A stretch of DNA of 20,501 nucleotides from CAZIRF01 sp964541755 (GCA_964541755.1 CAZIRF010000046.1:1-20501), one strand, 5' to 3'. Positions 1 through 7,733 are shown, counted from the stretch's first letter. A program made the numbers and translations. Notes: a model not told the origin generated them from the sequence alone.

Positions 1-57
1 CAGTCTCCAGTCTCCAGTCTCCAGTCTCCAGTCTCCAGTCTCCAGTCTCCAGTCTCC
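1..57. repeat. Heptamer tandem repeat at a scaffold edge
   Basis: Eight perfect copies of the 7-bp unit CAGTCTC plus one extra base run directly into the N gap. Because 7 is not a multiple of 3, all three frames of a strand encode the same circularly permuted heptapeptide (QSPVSSL on this strand, ETGDWRL on the other), and neither strand contains a stop codon. The array probably continues into the gap and is the likely reason the assembly breaks here. Its true copy number is unknown. Confidence 0.95.
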
Positions 58-157
58 NNNNNNNNNNNNNNNNNNNNNNNNNNNNNNNNNNNNNNNNNNN
101 NNNNNNNNNNNNNNNNNNNNNNNNNNNNNNNNNNNNNNNNNNNNNNNNNNNNNNNNN
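58..157. other. Assembly gap of 100 N
   Basis: Exactly 100 unresolved bases, the conventional length used for a scaffold gap of unknown size, so the real distance may be larger or smaller. The start codon and ribosome binding site of the first lipoprotein gene lie inside it. Confidence 0.98.
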
Positions 158-1126
158 AGTCTTGGTGTTCTTGTTCTTCTAACGGGATTGTTTGGGGCTT
201 GTAACGCACCCTTGAATCAAGCAGATCCGGTCAAGGAATTGTTTGATGACAAGAATGTGGCGGTCACCTGGAACGAAAGCTCGAGTGATGTTATCGAGAG
301 CTACGCGGCCGATGTGGAAATCTGGTATATGAACAATCGGACCGATACGGCCTGCTCCTTGCGGAATGCGTATCGTATGGTGACCAAAAACATCAATGGG
401 ACGATGTATTCCAGAATTGACATGCCTGAATCTACCGCGAGTTCGAGAATGCTTTCAATCGTAACTAACGGGGAGGAGTCGGTTGTTGCCGATGCCGCTA
501 CCGGGAAAGTAGAACTTCGCACAACACATGAAAATCCGGTAACTCCGGCCCTCAAGACGCTTCATTCTGCCATGTCTCATGGCAGGGTCAATCTGTCACT
601 TATCCGTTCCGAAGCCAGAAGGATTGCTTTGGATATGACGGAAAATGATGATGGCACTTTGCTTCTTGACTTGCCGGCATCAATGATGCCCTCTATTGCC
701 CATTCCCAATTGATTTCTTCCAAAATCAAATTTGACACTGTCAACGAGATTGTTACCGAAACAGAAAGTATCCTGATAAAGGATGCCGGTGTACAGGTCG
801 TGACTACTACAATTCCGGTGTACGAAATGTCAGGCGACGAACCGGTAAAAGTCGGCACTGTGACAACCATCAAGACAACGGTTCCCGAGCGAATCGAGAA
901 TTTTGATGAGGATGTTCCCGTGTTCAATACTCCAGAGGATATCCCTGAAATTGATGAAGAAGAGGCCAGAGAACTCTTTGCAAACGGACAATTGACAGAA
1001 ACTTCTGTTCGTTTTGGCGATCCGGCTTCCCTTGATTCGATTGAAACAGTGGTAGAGGTGTACAAGAACGTGGAAATCAACACCTCGGATTCGGCTCTCT
1101 TTGACGTGATATTGGGGGGTAATTGA
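158..1126 (+). CDS. Lipoprotein, 5' end lost in the gap
   Basis: The frame is open from the first base after the gap. Upstream of the first candidate start (TTG at 188) it reads SLGVLVLLTGLFGAC. This is the hydrophobic core of a signal peptide ending in a spirochaete-style lipobox (FGAC, Cys at 200-202). The TTG at 188 is therefore very unlikely to be the start; the real one is in the gap. The mature part of about 308 residues is acidic and rich in beta-type segments (about bases 290-560 and 780-900) and has no motif I can name. Something like an outer-membrane lipoprotein carrier fold is possible but unproven. One base separates its stop from the next start, so it is probably co-transcribed with the hydrolase gene. 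Confidence 0.8.
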   Translation, partial: SLGVLVLLTGLFGACNAPLNQADPVKELFDDKNVAVTWNESSSDVIESYAADVEIWYMNNRTDTACSLRNAYRMVTKNINGTMYSRIDMPESTASSRMLSIVTNGEESVVADAATGKVELRTTHENPVTPALKTLHSAMSHGRVNLSLIRSEARRIALDMTENDDGTLLLDLPASMMPSIAHSQLISSKIKFDTVNEIVTETESILIKDAGVQVVTTTIPVYEMSGDEPVKVGTVTTIKTTVPERIENFDEDVPVFNTPEDIPEIDEEEARELFANGQLTETSVRFGDPASLDSIETVVEVYKNVEINTSDSALFDVILGGN

Positions 1127-1127
1127 A

Positions 1128-2468
1128 ATGAAGCGTATATCCAAAGGTATTGCAGCTGTTCTCCTTTTGGCCCTTGCCTGTCCTGTTTTTGCCCTTGATG
1201 CAGAACCCAAAGTTGGCGATTTGGACAGGTCGTACTCAATACCATATTGCTATTTGAATGGTTTTGAATTTTCCGGATATGTACCTTCTGCCATAGGGCT
1301 TGAGGATCTCGTTGAAGCAGATGTTGAATATATCAAGACTCGAGATGCTGCTACGGTCAATTCCTTCGCGGTAATCGGACACAGCCAAGGCGGTTTACGG
1401 TCTTTGGCCTATGCCTCGTATCTCAAGAAGAATGATCCCGCCGAATATAATCGCCTCAAGGCCGTCATCACCATGTCGGGTATTGATCGCGGACTCAAGG
1501 CCCTCGAAGGGGGTGTTGGAGCATTCAAGGCGAAAGTCTGGACGGATGTGTTTACGTTATATGATGGCGTCGCGGGTACAATAGATGTGCTCTTGCCGGG
1601 GAGTGCGACAATATTGAAAGTTATTGGTGGTTTTACCGCGTCATCCTCGTATATCAAGGGAGCGCTTGAAGATATGATCGTGGAATGTTTCCCCGAAGAG
1701 CAACAGGCATATCTGTATCCTGCGCTTGGTTCCAATACCAATTTGGACCAGATGGGTGAGATTCGGGACATGATCCCCCGTAGTGCCTTCATCAAGGAGT
1801 ACGTGACCGATTCTACAAGTTACACCTATAAAGTCCAGACAGGAACAACCAAGGTGTGGTACTGGGCGAAAGGCTGGCTTGGGATACCCTACCTTACCTA
1901 TCGCTATGATCCGGTTTACAAATACTATAGCTCCAGTTTCGACAAGCCGAAGATTCCGGCCGGTATGCCCACCGGATACCTTGTGGGGCTGAACTCAAAC
2001 ACGCTTGGCATGTTGGATGAGGAGACAGGCGGGACCGTGAGTGAAGAATCGATTCGGGATACGTGCGGTACGATGGAAGTGGTCTTCAATATCGCCGGGG
2101 GCATACATGCCGCGCTTTGGGTGGCTACCCTTACCCTGTGCAATTACCAGGAAACGCTTATGAATGATTGTTTTGATGCAGCCGATTGGGTGGGAGATAT
2201 CGATGGCCAGCTGAACGAATTGAAGGGGTCGTCGCAGAATGACGGTCTCGTTGCCAAAGAGAGCCAGTTTATTGCGAGGACCCACTACCGCATGGACACC
2301 AAGACTACCGTCAATGTCCACCCCAACGTGATTGGCTCAAAGGCTGAAGGTTATCGTGAATTCAAACACCTCAACCATGCGACAATTCGTACGGCAAACG
2401 ACATTGAAGTCGAAAAAGAAATAAAACTTATGTTGAGTCAGGCATCAAACCAGAAAACCAACAATTAA
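1128..2468 (+). CDS. Secreted alpha/beta-hydrolase, lipase/esterase-like
   Basis: This 446-residue protein starts with a Sec signal peptide (residues 1-22, MKRIS then a Leu/Ala core, cleavage near VFA-LD). The nucleophile elbow GHSQGG places the catalytic Ser at 86. A later NDGLVAKESQ stretch (Asp372) and LNHATI (His417) fit the acid and base of a lipase triad, so it is likely an exported or periplasmic ester hydrolase. Residues 120-360 between elbow and acid form a long cap/lid region. Oddly, only about 45 residues separate the first strand (IPYCYLNGF) from the elbow, and the usual HG oxyanion motif is not seen, so the N-terminal fold is shortened or divergent. A G-run lies upstream of the ATG. 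It sits 1 nt after the preceding lipoprotein gene. Substrate unknown. Confidence 0.8.
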   Translation: MKRISKGIAAVLLLALACPVFALDAEPKVGDLDRSYSIPYCYLNGFEFSGYVPSAIGLEDLVEADVEYIKTRDAATVNSFAVIGHSQGGLRSLAYASYLKKNDPAEYNRLKAVITMSGIDRGLKALEGGVGAFKAKVWTDVFTLYDGVAGTIDVLLPGSATILKVIGGFTASSSYIKGALEDMIVECFPEEQQAYLYPALGSNTNLDQMGEIRDMIPRSAFIKEYVTDSTSYTYKVQTGTTKVWYWAKGWLGIPYLTYRYDPVYKYYSSSFDKPKIPAGMPTGYLVGLNSNTLGMLDEETGGTVSEESIRDTCGTMEVVFNIAGGIHAALWVATLTLCNYQETLMNDCFDAADWVGDIDGQLNELKGSSQNDGLVAKESQFIARTHYRMDTKTTVNVHPNVIGSKAEGYREFKHLNHATIRTANDIEVEKEIKLMLSQASNQKTNN

Positions 2469-2478
2469 CCACAGACAT

Positions 2479-2502
2479 GCCGGGAAGGTAATCCTTCCCG
2501 GC
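2479..2502 (+). other. Strong intercistronic hairpin
   Basis: A perfect 10-bp stem (GCCGGGAAGG paired with CCTTCCCGGC) closes a TAAT loop, 10 nt after the hydrolase stop. No T-tract follows, so it does not fit a standard intrinsic terminator. It may be a partial terminator, an RNA processing site or a 3'-end stabiliser that sets different expression of the genes on each side. The next gene's GGGAG ribosome binding site starts a few bases later. Confidence 0.6.
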
Positions 2503-2519
2503 CCTATGGGAGCTCTGCG

Positions 2520-2960
2520 ATGAAGAAGCCTCTATATGTTTTATTATCGGCTATTTTGGGTTTTACCTCCTGTGTTGACACAATCCCGCCCGAAAATGAG
2601 CCGGACTACACTGCCCCCCTCGCTTGGGACGTACGGTATGAGGGCATGTCCCTTACCAGAAACGACCGGGTAGGGAACATGCTGTATATTTACACTGGTG
2701 AATTCATTGAGGAAATCCCAGATACCCTTTCGAAGATTAACCTTGACGATGGGAGTCTTGTATGGCAGGCCCCGCTTGGGGGTTTATTCAAGTCTTCTGC
2801 GCTTATTGATGGCATCGTCTACTGCTTTGTCGAAAATGCGTCATACAACATTCTGTGCTTTGATGACGGTACAGGTGAACTTCTCGCCCGTGTTTCACTT
2901 GATGAAGATTTCGATACCGCGAAGGCACTGAGTATATGGATTGAATCCCTTGTCTCCTAG
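2520..2960 (+). CDS. PQQ-like beta-propeller lipoprotein, N-terminal part (ends at in-frame TAG)
   Basis: A 146-residue product begins MKKPLYVLLSAILGFTSC, a lipoprotein signal peptide with Cys18 as the lipidation site. GGGAG stands about 7 nt before the ATG. Propeller blades of the PQQ/BamB type follow, with recurring 'kinl-ddGslvWqapl-gg' and 'lcfdd-gtGellarvsl' patterns (about residues 70-135). The frame stops at TAG (2958-2960), but the same frame continues open immediately afterwards with further propeller sequence to 3836. One nonsense codon therefore splits a gene of about 437 sense codons. A truncated propeller would probably not fold. It is either a recent pseudogene, a sequencing or assembly error, or a readthrough case. 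Confidence 0.75.
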   Translation: MKKPLYVLLSAILGFTSCVDTIPPENEPDYTAPLAWDVRYEGMSLTRNDRVGNMLYIYTGEFIEEIPDTLSKINLDDGSLVWQAPLGGLFKSSALIDGIVYCFVENASYNILCFDDGTGELLARVSLDEDFDTAKALSIWIESLVS

Positions 2961-2993
2961 GAGAACACCCTTGTTTGGGGTTCTCCTGATTAC

Positions 2994-3836
2994 ATGTGTT
3001 CTCTCGATACGACCTTGGTCGACTTTGATGTAGCTGTAGATATCATACAGATAATTGCCCCACATTGTTTTCATGGCCCGGCACCCGAGCAGACGGGATA
3101 TTTCGCTCGCCCATGCGTGGATGAAGGGGTTGTGTACTTCATGCGCACGGCCCGCTTGCAGGAACCGGGTGGGAGTGTCATCGCTGCATGGGATATTGCC
3201 AGTGATACCATCCTGTGGGAACGCAATTCGAACGGGCTCGTGGGGGAGACTATCGAGGGAATGGAGGTGGAAGGCGACTGGCTCTATATTGTCGAGGGCT
3301 GGGGAGTTACCTGTATCAACAAGAGAACGGGTGGGGCGAACGACTCGATGTCCACTGGGGAGCGTTGGTTACACACTGCACCTGTAACTGGTTTGGATTC
3401 TTGGGAATTGAAAGATTTGATTCATGGCGACGGTTATGGTATGGGGACGTGGCTTTACGAAGGGAAGATGTACTTTACCAATTCCGTTCACTCCAACACG
3501 CCTAACTATATAAATATTGCAAAGAGCGATTTGCGCAACATCTTCTGCCTGGATTTGGCAAGCGGACGTCTTGTCTGGAGCGCCATGCCCCCGCACCCGA
3601 CTGCTTCTTTGGGTGCCAAGCCCGTAGTGGCCAATGGCAAAGCATACATACCCAATGATACGGGGATTCGGCTGTATGATGCGAATACGGGACGGCTTTT
3701 GGGCGTGGATACCTCGATACCGCTCTCCGGCATTTATAACTATGGCCAATTCTACGAGGAAAAGGGCTATGTAATCTACGTTTGCTATGATGAAAACCGC
3801 AATACAAACAGGCTTGTGGCCATAGAGGCGGAGTAG
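2994..3836 (+). CDS. PQQ-like beta-propeller lipoprotein, C-terminal part (after the stop)
   Basis: This is the remainder of the gene begun at 2520, in the identical reading frame. Coding resemblance actually resumes right after the TAG, at 2961, with ENTLVWGSPDYMCSLD, a typical propeller strand. The first ATG after the stop is at 2994 and has no ribosome binding site. The 280 residues hold several blades, for example 'viaAwdiasdtilWernsn', 'ifclDlasGrlvWsamp', 'irlyDanTGrllgvd' and a final 'rlvaieae'. It has no signal peptide of its own, so if translated alone it would stay cytoplasmic. I treat it as part of a broken gene. Three bases separate it from the next lipoprotein gene. Confidence 0.7.
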   Translation: MCSLDTTLVDFDVAVDIIQIIAPHCFHGPAPEQTGYFARPCVDEGVVYFMRTARLQEPGGSVIAAWDIASDTILWERNSNGLVGETIEGMEVEGDWLYIVEGWGVTCINKRTGGANDSMSTGERWLHTAPVTGLDSWELKDLIHGDGYGMGTWLYEGKMYFTNSVHSNTPNYINIAKSDLRNIFCLDLASGRLVWSAMPPHPTASLGAKPVVANGKAYIPNDTGIRLYDANTGRLLGVDTSIPLSGIYNYGQFYEEKGYVIYVCYDENRNTNRLVAIEAE

Positions 3837-3839
3837 GGG

Positions 3840-4532
3840 ATGAAAAGCAACAAGAGGGTTTGTGTACTTGCAATATCCGTTCTCACCATTTTGTTTGGAT
3901 CCTGTGCGTTATCAGATGCCCCGGGAGTCAATGTCCGAACAACGATTACTTCATCCGGTAATGGAATAGCCAAAGTCCGTGTGTACATCGAAGGACCGGA
4001 TGGACGAATAGTGGATGCGGCCTTGGTACAACTTTCGGAATCATCCGGTACATGTGAACTGCTTCCCTTTGATGCGACTGCCTGTTTGTACGAAACAAGC
4101 AGGACAATACCGGCTGACGGATTATTCTTTGTTTCGGTACGATCTGTCTTGATGGAACAGACATACGAGAGAACCATTAGCCATCTTCCTGTTGGAACAA
4201 ACCCTGTTGTTACCGTTTTTGCCGATGCACAGGGGAACTCTGTATTGAATGGCGAGGTGCTTGACCGGACTTCCGGATTACAGATTGCCTGGGAATCCCT
4301 TGGTGATGATATCGTCTATTCATTGACAATAAGAACGGCCACTTCCGTGTACCATGCTGTGAATACCAGGGCGTTAACCGTATTGATACCGGAATACATC
4401 GTGCCTGCTGCCGGGACTTGTTACTTGTCTCTTTCTGCCCAAAGGATTGACGGTGACCCACTTTTTGAAACAGCCGATTATCATTCTGTTGCAAGTTCCG
4501 GATCGACATATGTCTATGCGAATTTTGATTAA
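3840..4532 (+). CDS. Lipoprotein with Ig/FnIII-like beta-sandwich modules
   Basis: This 230-residue protein starts with a lipoprotein signal peptide (K/R-rich start, hydrophobic core, FGSC with Cys22). The mature part looks all-beta in two halves. Residues 25-125 look like an Ig-like or carboxypeptidase-regulatory-like sandwich (kvrvyIeGpdGrivdaal). Residues 135-230 have the Trp/Tyr spacing of an FnIII-type domain (LQIAWESLGDDIVYSLTIRT, then tcYlsLsAqridgd). No catalytic motif is visible; an adhesive or scaffold role is an inference only. It starts 3 nt after the propeller gene and overlaps the start of the peptidase gene, which points to translational coupling. Confident as a gene and a lipoprotein; function unknown. 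Confidence 0.75.
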   Translation: MKSNKRVCVLAISVLTILFGSCALSDAPGVNVRTTITSSGNGIAKVRVYIEGPDGRIVDAALVQLSESSGTCELLPFDATACLYETSRTIPADGLFFVSVRSVLMEQTYERTISHLPVGTNPVVTVFADAQGNSVLNGEVLDRTSGLQIAWESLGDDIVYSLTIRTATSVYHAVNTRALTVLIPEYIVPAAGTCYLSLSAQRIDGDPLFETADYHSVASSGSTYVYANFD

Positions 4533-6279
4533 GCGTTGCCTTTATTGTATTGGGCTGGGGATGCTCTTGCTTTCATGTCCGGTTGATGTCCAGGATACGA
4601 ACCATGATACCATTCAGATTCTGAGTCCTGTTTCCTCATGGACGTACTTTGAAGATGTTCCGGTAAGTTTTTCGTTGAATGCGGCTGTTTCGGAGACCCG
4701 GTGGACATCTTCTATCGTGGGGGAGTTGGGTGTTGGTAACGGATTTTCTTTAAGCCTGAGTGCAGGAACCCATGTTATTGAAGCTACAAATTCTTATGGG
4801 ACCAGGTCTGTAACAATTACTGTTCAAAGCAAAGAGTATGTGTCTTCCGACGAAGTCTCTGTCATGTTATCTCGAGCAAGTATTGAGCGCTCCCTTCCTG
4901 GATTTGATTGGTACCCCTATGTTATTGCCGGTGCGGAACAAGTGGAAGATTTGCAGGTAAGTTTTGCCGAAGGTATGAATACCAGTAATTCAAGACGCAT
5001 ACCTGTCTCTCCTGCAGTGATGCGAGATATTGCTCCAGCACGAATTAATCGGCATGCCGGAGTATATACAGCCAGTGGCTTGGGGCGTTCATTGCTGATG
5101 GACAAAATTGGGGCTTTGGGGGATACCCGGGAATTCTTGGTCTACAACACATCAAATCAATATGCCGATCCACATATAATCAATGCGACAATGGTATACA
5201 AGGGGACCGGGGTTACGGTGTGGTATCCCTGCGAACTTGCCAAGGATGAGTCCATGATCGTGGAGTTCTGTTCTGCGCTGGAAGCGTTGGTGATCCCACG
5301 TGTAAAAGCCCTGTGGGGAGCTCCTGGCGACGTCAATGGTGATGGTGCTGTCTCAATTTTATTGACGGACACGATTAATGAAGAACAGGTTGCCCTTGGT
5401 TTTTTCAATCCGTTGGACTTTTTTGCTTTGGATATTGATCCTGCTTCTTCTTCGTATAATCCGGTGAGCAATGAAATGGACATGATATATCTGGCGGTGC
5501 CTACACAGGAAACTACCTATTCAATGGAGACAATTCTGGCAACGGCTGCACACGAGCTGACGCATCTTGTAAGTTTTAGCAGTAAAACCTGGAACAAGAT
5601 GATGGCGGGATCCCTGGATGCACCACAGGAAGAACTGTTTCTTGACGAAGGGTGGAGTCATTTGAGTGAGAGTTTATGTGGTTATGGTATAAGTGGGGGG
5701 AATGCTGCTTTTCTCAATGTCTACTTTGAAGATACTGCTTCATATTCTTTGTGTGGGCCCAGTTTGCATGGCCATGAAGACAGTGCTGGACGTCGAGGTG
5801 CAATGGCTTTGTTCCTGTCTTGGCTCTTTTGGGAAAAGGGCGGGATGGAATGGAATGCAGAAGGAAATCCTGTGGATGGAGGCGGCATTGCATTCTTGAG
5901 GGAAATGTTGGACTGCAATGTTACCGGTTGGGATTCCATTGGTTACGCATACGGAATTTCAACAAATCGTCTTTTTGAACTTTTTGTAAAGGAACTGAAT
6001 GAAGCCCGTCTGGCAAACGAGTTGTTTGTTTCTCATATAGATCCCGTTACTGACGAACCTGTGGAATTGTATGCAAATATGGGATCATTGAGTTTTGGTG
6101 GCAGAACAATAACTGTTTCTTTTCCATTGTCCCATGAATTATCTTCGGCAAAGAGTTTGTATGTGGCCCCTTGGACCTTTGCTTTCTATTCGCCCATGTA
6201 TGGGATGGCAGGCCAAACCTTGGAGATACAAATGGAAGACTCCGTGCCATCTGCCTTTTTAAAGATATTGTTGGATTGA
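4510..6279 (+). CDS. M30-like zinc metallopeptidase lipoprotein
   Basis: I start at ATG 4510 because CCGGA lies 7 nt upstream and it gives a compact lipoprotein signal (KRC...GMLLLSC, Cys23). ATG 4516 is the alternative; a longer frame back to 4447 would bury the signal. The 589 residues hold an Ig-like domain (about 34-106), then a catalytic region. It has HELTH (348-352), the zincin HExxH with Glu349 as catalytic base, and a downstream FLDEGWSHLSE (Glu380/His384 area) that probably supplies the third zinc ligand. A GDVNGDG stretch (273-279) resembles a calcium-binding loop. This order matches the hyicolysin/M30 group. It probably cleaves extracellular or periplasmic protein. It overlaps the preceding gene by 23 nt and ends the + strand cluster. 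Confidence 0.78.
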   Translation: MSMRILIKRCLYCIGLGMLLLSCPVDVQDTNHDTIQILSPVSSWTYFEDVPVSFSLNAAVSETRWTSSIVGELGVGNGFSLSLSAGTHVIEATNSYGTRSVTITVQSKEYVSSDEVSVMLSRASIERSLPGFDWYPYVIAGAEQVEDLQVSFAEGMNTSNSRRIPVSPAVMRDIAPARINRHAGVYTASGLGRSLLMDKIGALGDTREFLVYNTSNQYADPHIINATMVYKGTGVTVWYPCELAKDESMIVEFCSALEALVIPRVKALWGAPGDVNGDGAVSILLTDTINEEQVALGFFNPLDFFALDIDPASSSYNPVSNEMDMIYLAVPTQETTYSMETILATAAHELTHLVSFSSKTWNKMMAGSLDAPQEELFLDEGWSHLSESLCGYGISGGNAAFLNVYFEDTASYSLCGPSLHGHEDSAGRRGAMALFLSWLFWEKGGMEWNAEGNPVDGGGIAFLREMLDCNVTGWDSIGYAYGISTNRLFELFVKELNEARLANELFVSHIDPVTDEPVELYANMGSLSFGGRTITVSFPLSHELSSAKSLYVAPWTFAFYSPMYGMAGQTLEIQMEDSVPSAFLKILLD

Positions 6280-6310
6280 GACTCGAAATACCAAGGTTTG
6301 GATTAGGGAT

Positions 6311-6970
6311 TTATCCCACTTCCTCCAGCAACGCTCCCAGTGCTTTCACATCCTCCACGTACCAGCTGGCTCCGGCGGAGCGCAGTTCCTCTTCGCTGCC
6401 GTAGCCGTAGCCCACCCCGATGCTGGCGAGGCCGTTGGCAGTGGCGCCCTTGATGTCGTGTTCGCGGTCGCCGATCATGAGGCAGCGCTCGGGATTGAGG
6501 GAGTGTTTTTCGAGGATGTGGGTGATGAGTTCGGCCTTGTTGGTGCGGGTGCCGTCGAGTTCGCTGCCTTCGATGGCGGTGAAGTAGCGTTCAAGGTCGA
6601 AGTGGGCGGCGATGCGGCGGGCGAAGACGGCGGGCTTCGAGGTGGCGATGTAGAGGGCCCGGCCCCGGGCCGCAAGGCTTTCAAGGAGGGGCGGGATGTC
6701 GGGGAAGACTTCGTTCTCGAAGAGGCCTGTTACCGAGAAGTATTCGCGGTAGCGCAGGCAGGCTTCGTCGGCCTTGGCGCTGTCGAAACCGTAGAAGCGC
6801 ATGAAGGATTCCTTGAGGGGCGGCCCGATGAAGGGGTAGAGCCTGGCACGCTCCGGCTCTTCGATGCCGAAGTGGGCGAGGCTGTGGCGAACGGAGTTCG
6901 TTATGCCCAAACCCGGGTCGGTAAGGGTGCCGTCGAGGTCAAAGAGGAGGGTGTCGAAGGTGGGGTTCAT
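6311..6970 (-). CDS. HAD-superfamily phosphatase, phosphoglycolate phosphatase (Gph)-like
   Basis: The start is ATG at 6970, which puts the family's N-terminal strand at the start (MNPTFDTLLFDLDGT). An upstream ATG at 7018 would add 16 cysteine-rich residues not seen in the family. The 219 residues carry all HAD motifs: DLDGT with nucleophile Asp11 and Asp13; TSK (Ser111) as motif II; Lys145 as motif III; GDREHD (Asp168, Asp172) as motif IV. A helical cap lies at about 20-90. The pattern fits the COG0546/Gph-PpaX type, which removes phosphate from 2-phosphoglycolate or similar small phosphoesters in the cytoplasm; the exact substrate cannot be read from sequence. It converges on the metallopeptidase gene with 31 bp between stops. 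No convincing ribosome binding site is seen. Confidence 0.85.
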   Translation of the reverse strand: MNPTFDTLLFDLDGTLTDPGLGITNSVRHSLAHFGIEEPERARLYPFIGPPLKESFMRFYGFDSAKADEACLRYREYFSVTGLFENEVFPDIPPLLESLAARGRALYIATSKPAVFARRIAAHFDLERYFTAIEGSELDGTRTNKAELITHILEKHSLNPERCLMIGDREHDIKGATANGLASIGVGYGYGSEEELRSAGASWYVEDVKALGALLEEVG

Positions 6971-7062
6971 GGTTGACAGTCTTGCATGACAGACGGTGCA
7001 GGGGCAAGCGCAAGACATCCCTGATTGCTGTGGGCTCGTTTATTGTGTGCCTGTATCGGGGT

Positions 7063-7150
7063 CCGGGGGCGGGCCCCCGGCGAGGGGGGAGGGGCGCAAC
7101 CGGAGCCGGCGTGCCGGCGCAGTGCGCCCCGGGGGGGAGACGTCCCCCCC
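7063..7150. repeat. GC-rich composite palindrome cluster
   Basis: Four inverted repeats are packed in under 90 bp between the rhomboid and HAD genes. They are CCGGGGGC/GCCCCCGG (7063-7080, 2-nt centre), GCCGGC/GCCGGC (7105-7118), GCGCA/TGCGC (7117-7127) and a G7/C7 stem (7131-7137 with 7144-7150). The composition is far more G/C-homopolymeric than the coding sequence on either side. It resembles a REP/BIME-type intergenic element, but only one copy is visible here, so its repeat status in the genome is unproven. Confidence 0.6.
7131..7150 (-). terminator. G/C-tract hairpin just after the rhomboid stop
   Basis: Seven G and seven C residues pair around a 6-nt AGACGT loop, 4 nt downstream of the rhomboid stop codon at 7155. 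The position suits termination of the exoA-rhomboid transcript. No U-tract follows on the minus strand, so it is not a classic intrinsic terminator. Confidence 0.4.
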
Positions 7151-7154
7151 GTAT

Positions 7155-7733
7155 CTATTCGACCAGTACTTTTTTGGTGGGGCGGAAGAAGCCGAAGAGG
7201 CTGCCGCAGAAGCCGCCGGCGACGTGGGCGAACTCGCTGATGCCGTTGTCGGGGGCGACGATGGCGTTGAGGAGTTCGCGGCCCAGGTAGAGGACGAGGA
7301 TGAGAAGGAAGGTGAGGGGGATTTCGCCGCGTTTGAAGTTGGTAAAGGAGATGAGAAGGACCATCATGAAGGCGACGCCGGAGGCGCCCATGAGGCCGCT
7401 TGAAAAGAAGAGTGCGTTGAGCAGGCCCGTGACGAGGGCGGTGATGGCGATCATGAGGAGCATGGAGAGGGAGCCGTAGAGTTCTTCGAGGATGGGCCCG
7501 ATGAGGAGGATGAGGGCGAAGTTGGAGATGAGGTGGGTCCAGTCGGCGTGGCCGGCGACGTGCGAGAAGAGGCGGAACCAGTCGAGGGGACTTCCAAAGG
7601 AGAAAGCGCTGCGGCCGGGGACCATGAAGAGGGCCTTGTTGAGGTTGGGCAGGAGGTAGAGGCTGAGCATGAGGACGATGGCAGAGAAGATGGAGTAAGT
7701 GAGGACGGTGGGGGCATTGTACTTGATTTTCAT
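7155..7733 (-). CDS. Rhomboid-family intramembrane serine protease
   Basis: This 192-residue integral membrane protein has about six hydrophobic segments. The rhomboid signature is complete: HxxxN (His67, Asn71) in the second helix region, GASG with nucleophile Ser118, and His170 in EFAHVAGGFCG, which completes the Ser-His dyad. The family cleaves transmembrane segments of substrate proteins inside the bilayer. The start at 7733 gives MKIKYNAP directly before the first membrane helix. ATG and the exonuclease TGA share bases (ATGA overlap), so translation is probably coupled to exoA. Substrate unknown; the link with a DNA-repair enzyme looks like operon economy rather than shared function. Confidence 0.88.
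   Translation of the reverse strand: MKIKYNAPTVLTYSIFSAIVLMLSLYLLPNLNKALFMVPGRSAFSFGSPLDWFRLFSHVAGHADWTHLISNFALILLIGPILEELYGSLSMLLMIAITALVTGLLNALFFSSGLMGASGVAFMMVLLISFTNFKRGEIPLTFLLILVLYLGRELLNAIVAPDNGISEFAHVAGGFCGSLFGFFRPTKKVLVE

Noticed and set aside
577..1245. 222-codon open frame antisense to the first lipoprotein gene
   Set aside because: It has no ribosome binding site and an irregular composition, and the sense strand has a signal peptide and operon context. It is a shadow frame.
6280..6310. GGGATTTATCCC as a bidirectional terminator between convergent genes
   Set aside because: Five-bp arms with a 2-nt centre and no T-tract; too weak to call.
6458..6976. 172-codon + strand frame opposite the HAD phosphatase
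   Set aside because: Gly/Val/Glu-rich sequence typical of the antisense of a GC-rich gene; the minus strand carries every HAD motif.
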